Shown here piece by piece: positions 63,417 through 64,000 of a stretch of DNA of 64,000 nucleotides. Source of the stretch: Prosopocoilus inquinatus (lineage: Eukaryota > Arthropoda > Insecta > Coleoptera > Lucanidae); assembly GCA_036172665.1 (NCBI GenBank), contig JAYKNF010000016.1:2046001-2110000 (forward strand), written 5' to 3'. Each line of letters starts with the position of its first letter. Position 1 is the first letter of the stretch. The notes beneath the pieces were generated by a model that worked only from the letters and a program-made list of their open reading frames with translations, was not told where the DNA came from and did not search any database. A program made the translations under genes and the position numbers.

Positions 63417-64000
63417 TTGAACGAAATAACACGTATTAGCGTTGTTCCTGTGATGTATCTAATCGATCCTTACATATCTATCATGTTATTTGACATTACG
63501 ATGGACTCCAGTAACTCTGATGTGAGATACGAAGTTTTCGGACGCAGCAGAAGCTGGAAATAGTTTTGAACGAAATAACACGTATTAGCGTTGTTCCTGT
63601 GATGTATCTAATCGATCCTTACTTATCTATCTTGTTATTTGACGTTACGATGGACTCCAGTAACTTTGATTTGAGATACGATGTTCTCGGACGCAGCAGA
63701 AGCTGGAAATAGTTTTGAACGAAATAACACGTGTTAGCGTTGTTCCTGTGATGTATCTAATCGACCCTTACTTATCTATCTTGTTATTTGACGTTACAAT
63801 GGACTCCAGTAACTCCGATGTGAGATACGAATTTCTCGGACGCAGCAGAAGCTGGAAATAGTTTTGAACGAAACAACACGTATTAGCGTTGTTCCTGTGA
63901 TGTATCTAATCGATCCTTACTTATCTATCTTCTTATTTGACGTTACGATGGACTCCAGTAACTTTGGTTTGAGATACGAAGTTCTCGGATGCAGCAGAAG
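63417..64000 (+). repeat. Right-edge segment repeating the 15.4-kb tract
   Basis: Monomers: one with cttacatatc, catgtt, gacatta and ctctgatgtg; an m5-like one with ttgaacg; m6; and a partial m7 (63864..64000). From about 63479 to the window end it follows 15432..15953 at a shift of 48,047 bp, including the uncommon ggatgcagcag at about 63989. The window therefore ends inside another copy of the scrambled tract. Confidence 0.85.

Larger units (their letters stand above)
1..64000. repeat. 149-bp tandem satellite array filling the whole window
   Basis: Every part of the window is made of head-to-tail copies of one 149-bp monomer in a single orientation. Landmarks in order are ttgaacgaaa, a cacgt core, tagcgttgtt, gtatctaat, cttacttatctatc, ttatttgacgtta, ggactccagtaac, gatacgaa, ctcggacgcagcagaagctgg and aaatagtt. 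The landmark gctgg first ends at 101 and then recurs every 149 bases, and the phase over the full window is accounted for by 14 deletions of 29 bp and 4 of 52 bp. A typical monomer has 57 G+C in 149 and 9 CpG. There is no flank, transposon or gene, so the array must extend past both ends. Such arrays are usually centromeric or pericentromeric heterochromatin; that location is inferred, not seen. I do not recognise the satellite family or the species. Confidence 0.98.

Noticed and set aside
1..64000. CRISPR array
   Set aside because: Direct repeats are regular, but there are no unique spacers: the whole 149-bp period is repetitive.
1..64000. Transposon, rDNA spacer or tRNA/5S-derived repeat
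   Set aside because: I saw no terminal inverted repeats, target-site duplications, reverse transcriptase or transposase, and no tRNA-like or 5S-like sequence in the monomer.
1..64000. Assignment to a named species or satellite family
   Set aside because: I do not recognise the 149-bp consensus and cannot search databases; base composition alone does not decide it.

Overview
The whole 64,000-base window is one uninterrupted tandem satellite DNA array. I see no protein-coding gene, RNA gene, transposon, CRISPR array or unique sequence. The basic unit is a 149-bp monomer of about 38% GC (counted on one typical monomer). Monomers are numbered here from the TTG (or TAG/TCG) of the motif ttgaacg. 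In that phase the window holds a 109-bp partial monomer, 432 complete monomers in strict head-to-tail order, and a 137-bp partial monomer. Every complete monomer is 149 bp except 14 copies of a 120-bp form (29 bp deleted) and 4 copies of a 97-bp form (52 bp deleted). The sum 414x149 + 14x120 + 4x97 equals the span 110..63863 exactly, so I see no net foreign insertion. The array runs off both ends of the window.

The monomers differ by diagnostic point changes, and these show a multi-level higher-order repeat (HOR). The clearest complete unit is a 37-monomer, 5,484-bp HOR at 6935..12418, called m1 to m37 here; m1 is the 120-bp form. Inside it, two monomer families, A (atcgatcc / acgatgg / ctttgattt) and B (atcgaccc / acaatgg / ctccgatg), often alternate, which suggests an older 298-bp dimer. 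Other stretches are the same 37-mer with monomers deleted, duplicated or joined as hybrids.

Layout: 1..2195 is the right part of a HOR with an internal 4-monomer duplication. 2196..6934 is a 32-mer. 6935..12418 is the reference 37-mer. 12419..15369 is m1 to m20. 15370..19489 is a scrambled tract with a 97-bp monomer. 19490..22171 is a tandem pair of 9-mers. 22172..25368 is m37, m1 to m3, then a second copy of part of the scrambled tract. 25369..29391 is m11 to m37. 29392..50466 holds alternating 8-mer and 19-mer short HORs plus longer copies, arranged so that a 10,046-bp block recurs almost unchanged 11,804 bp (80 monomers) downstream. 50467..53417 is a 20-mer. 53418..63416 is m1 to m23 followed by two 97-bp-containing blocks 3,524 bp apart. 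63417..64000 re-enters a copy of the 15.4-kb neighbourhood.

The organism is a eukaryote that I cannot name. A long, homogenised HOR array of nucleosome-sized monomers is typical of centromeric or pericentromeric heterochromatin. CpG is not depleted (9 CpG in a typical monomer against about 5.4 expected from its base counts), which argues mildly against a heavily CpG-methylated genome such as a vertebrate's or flowering plant's. There are no genes to work together; the history of the array is one of unequal exchange and local homogenisation. Monomer typing was done by eye from diagnostic bases, not by computed alignment.
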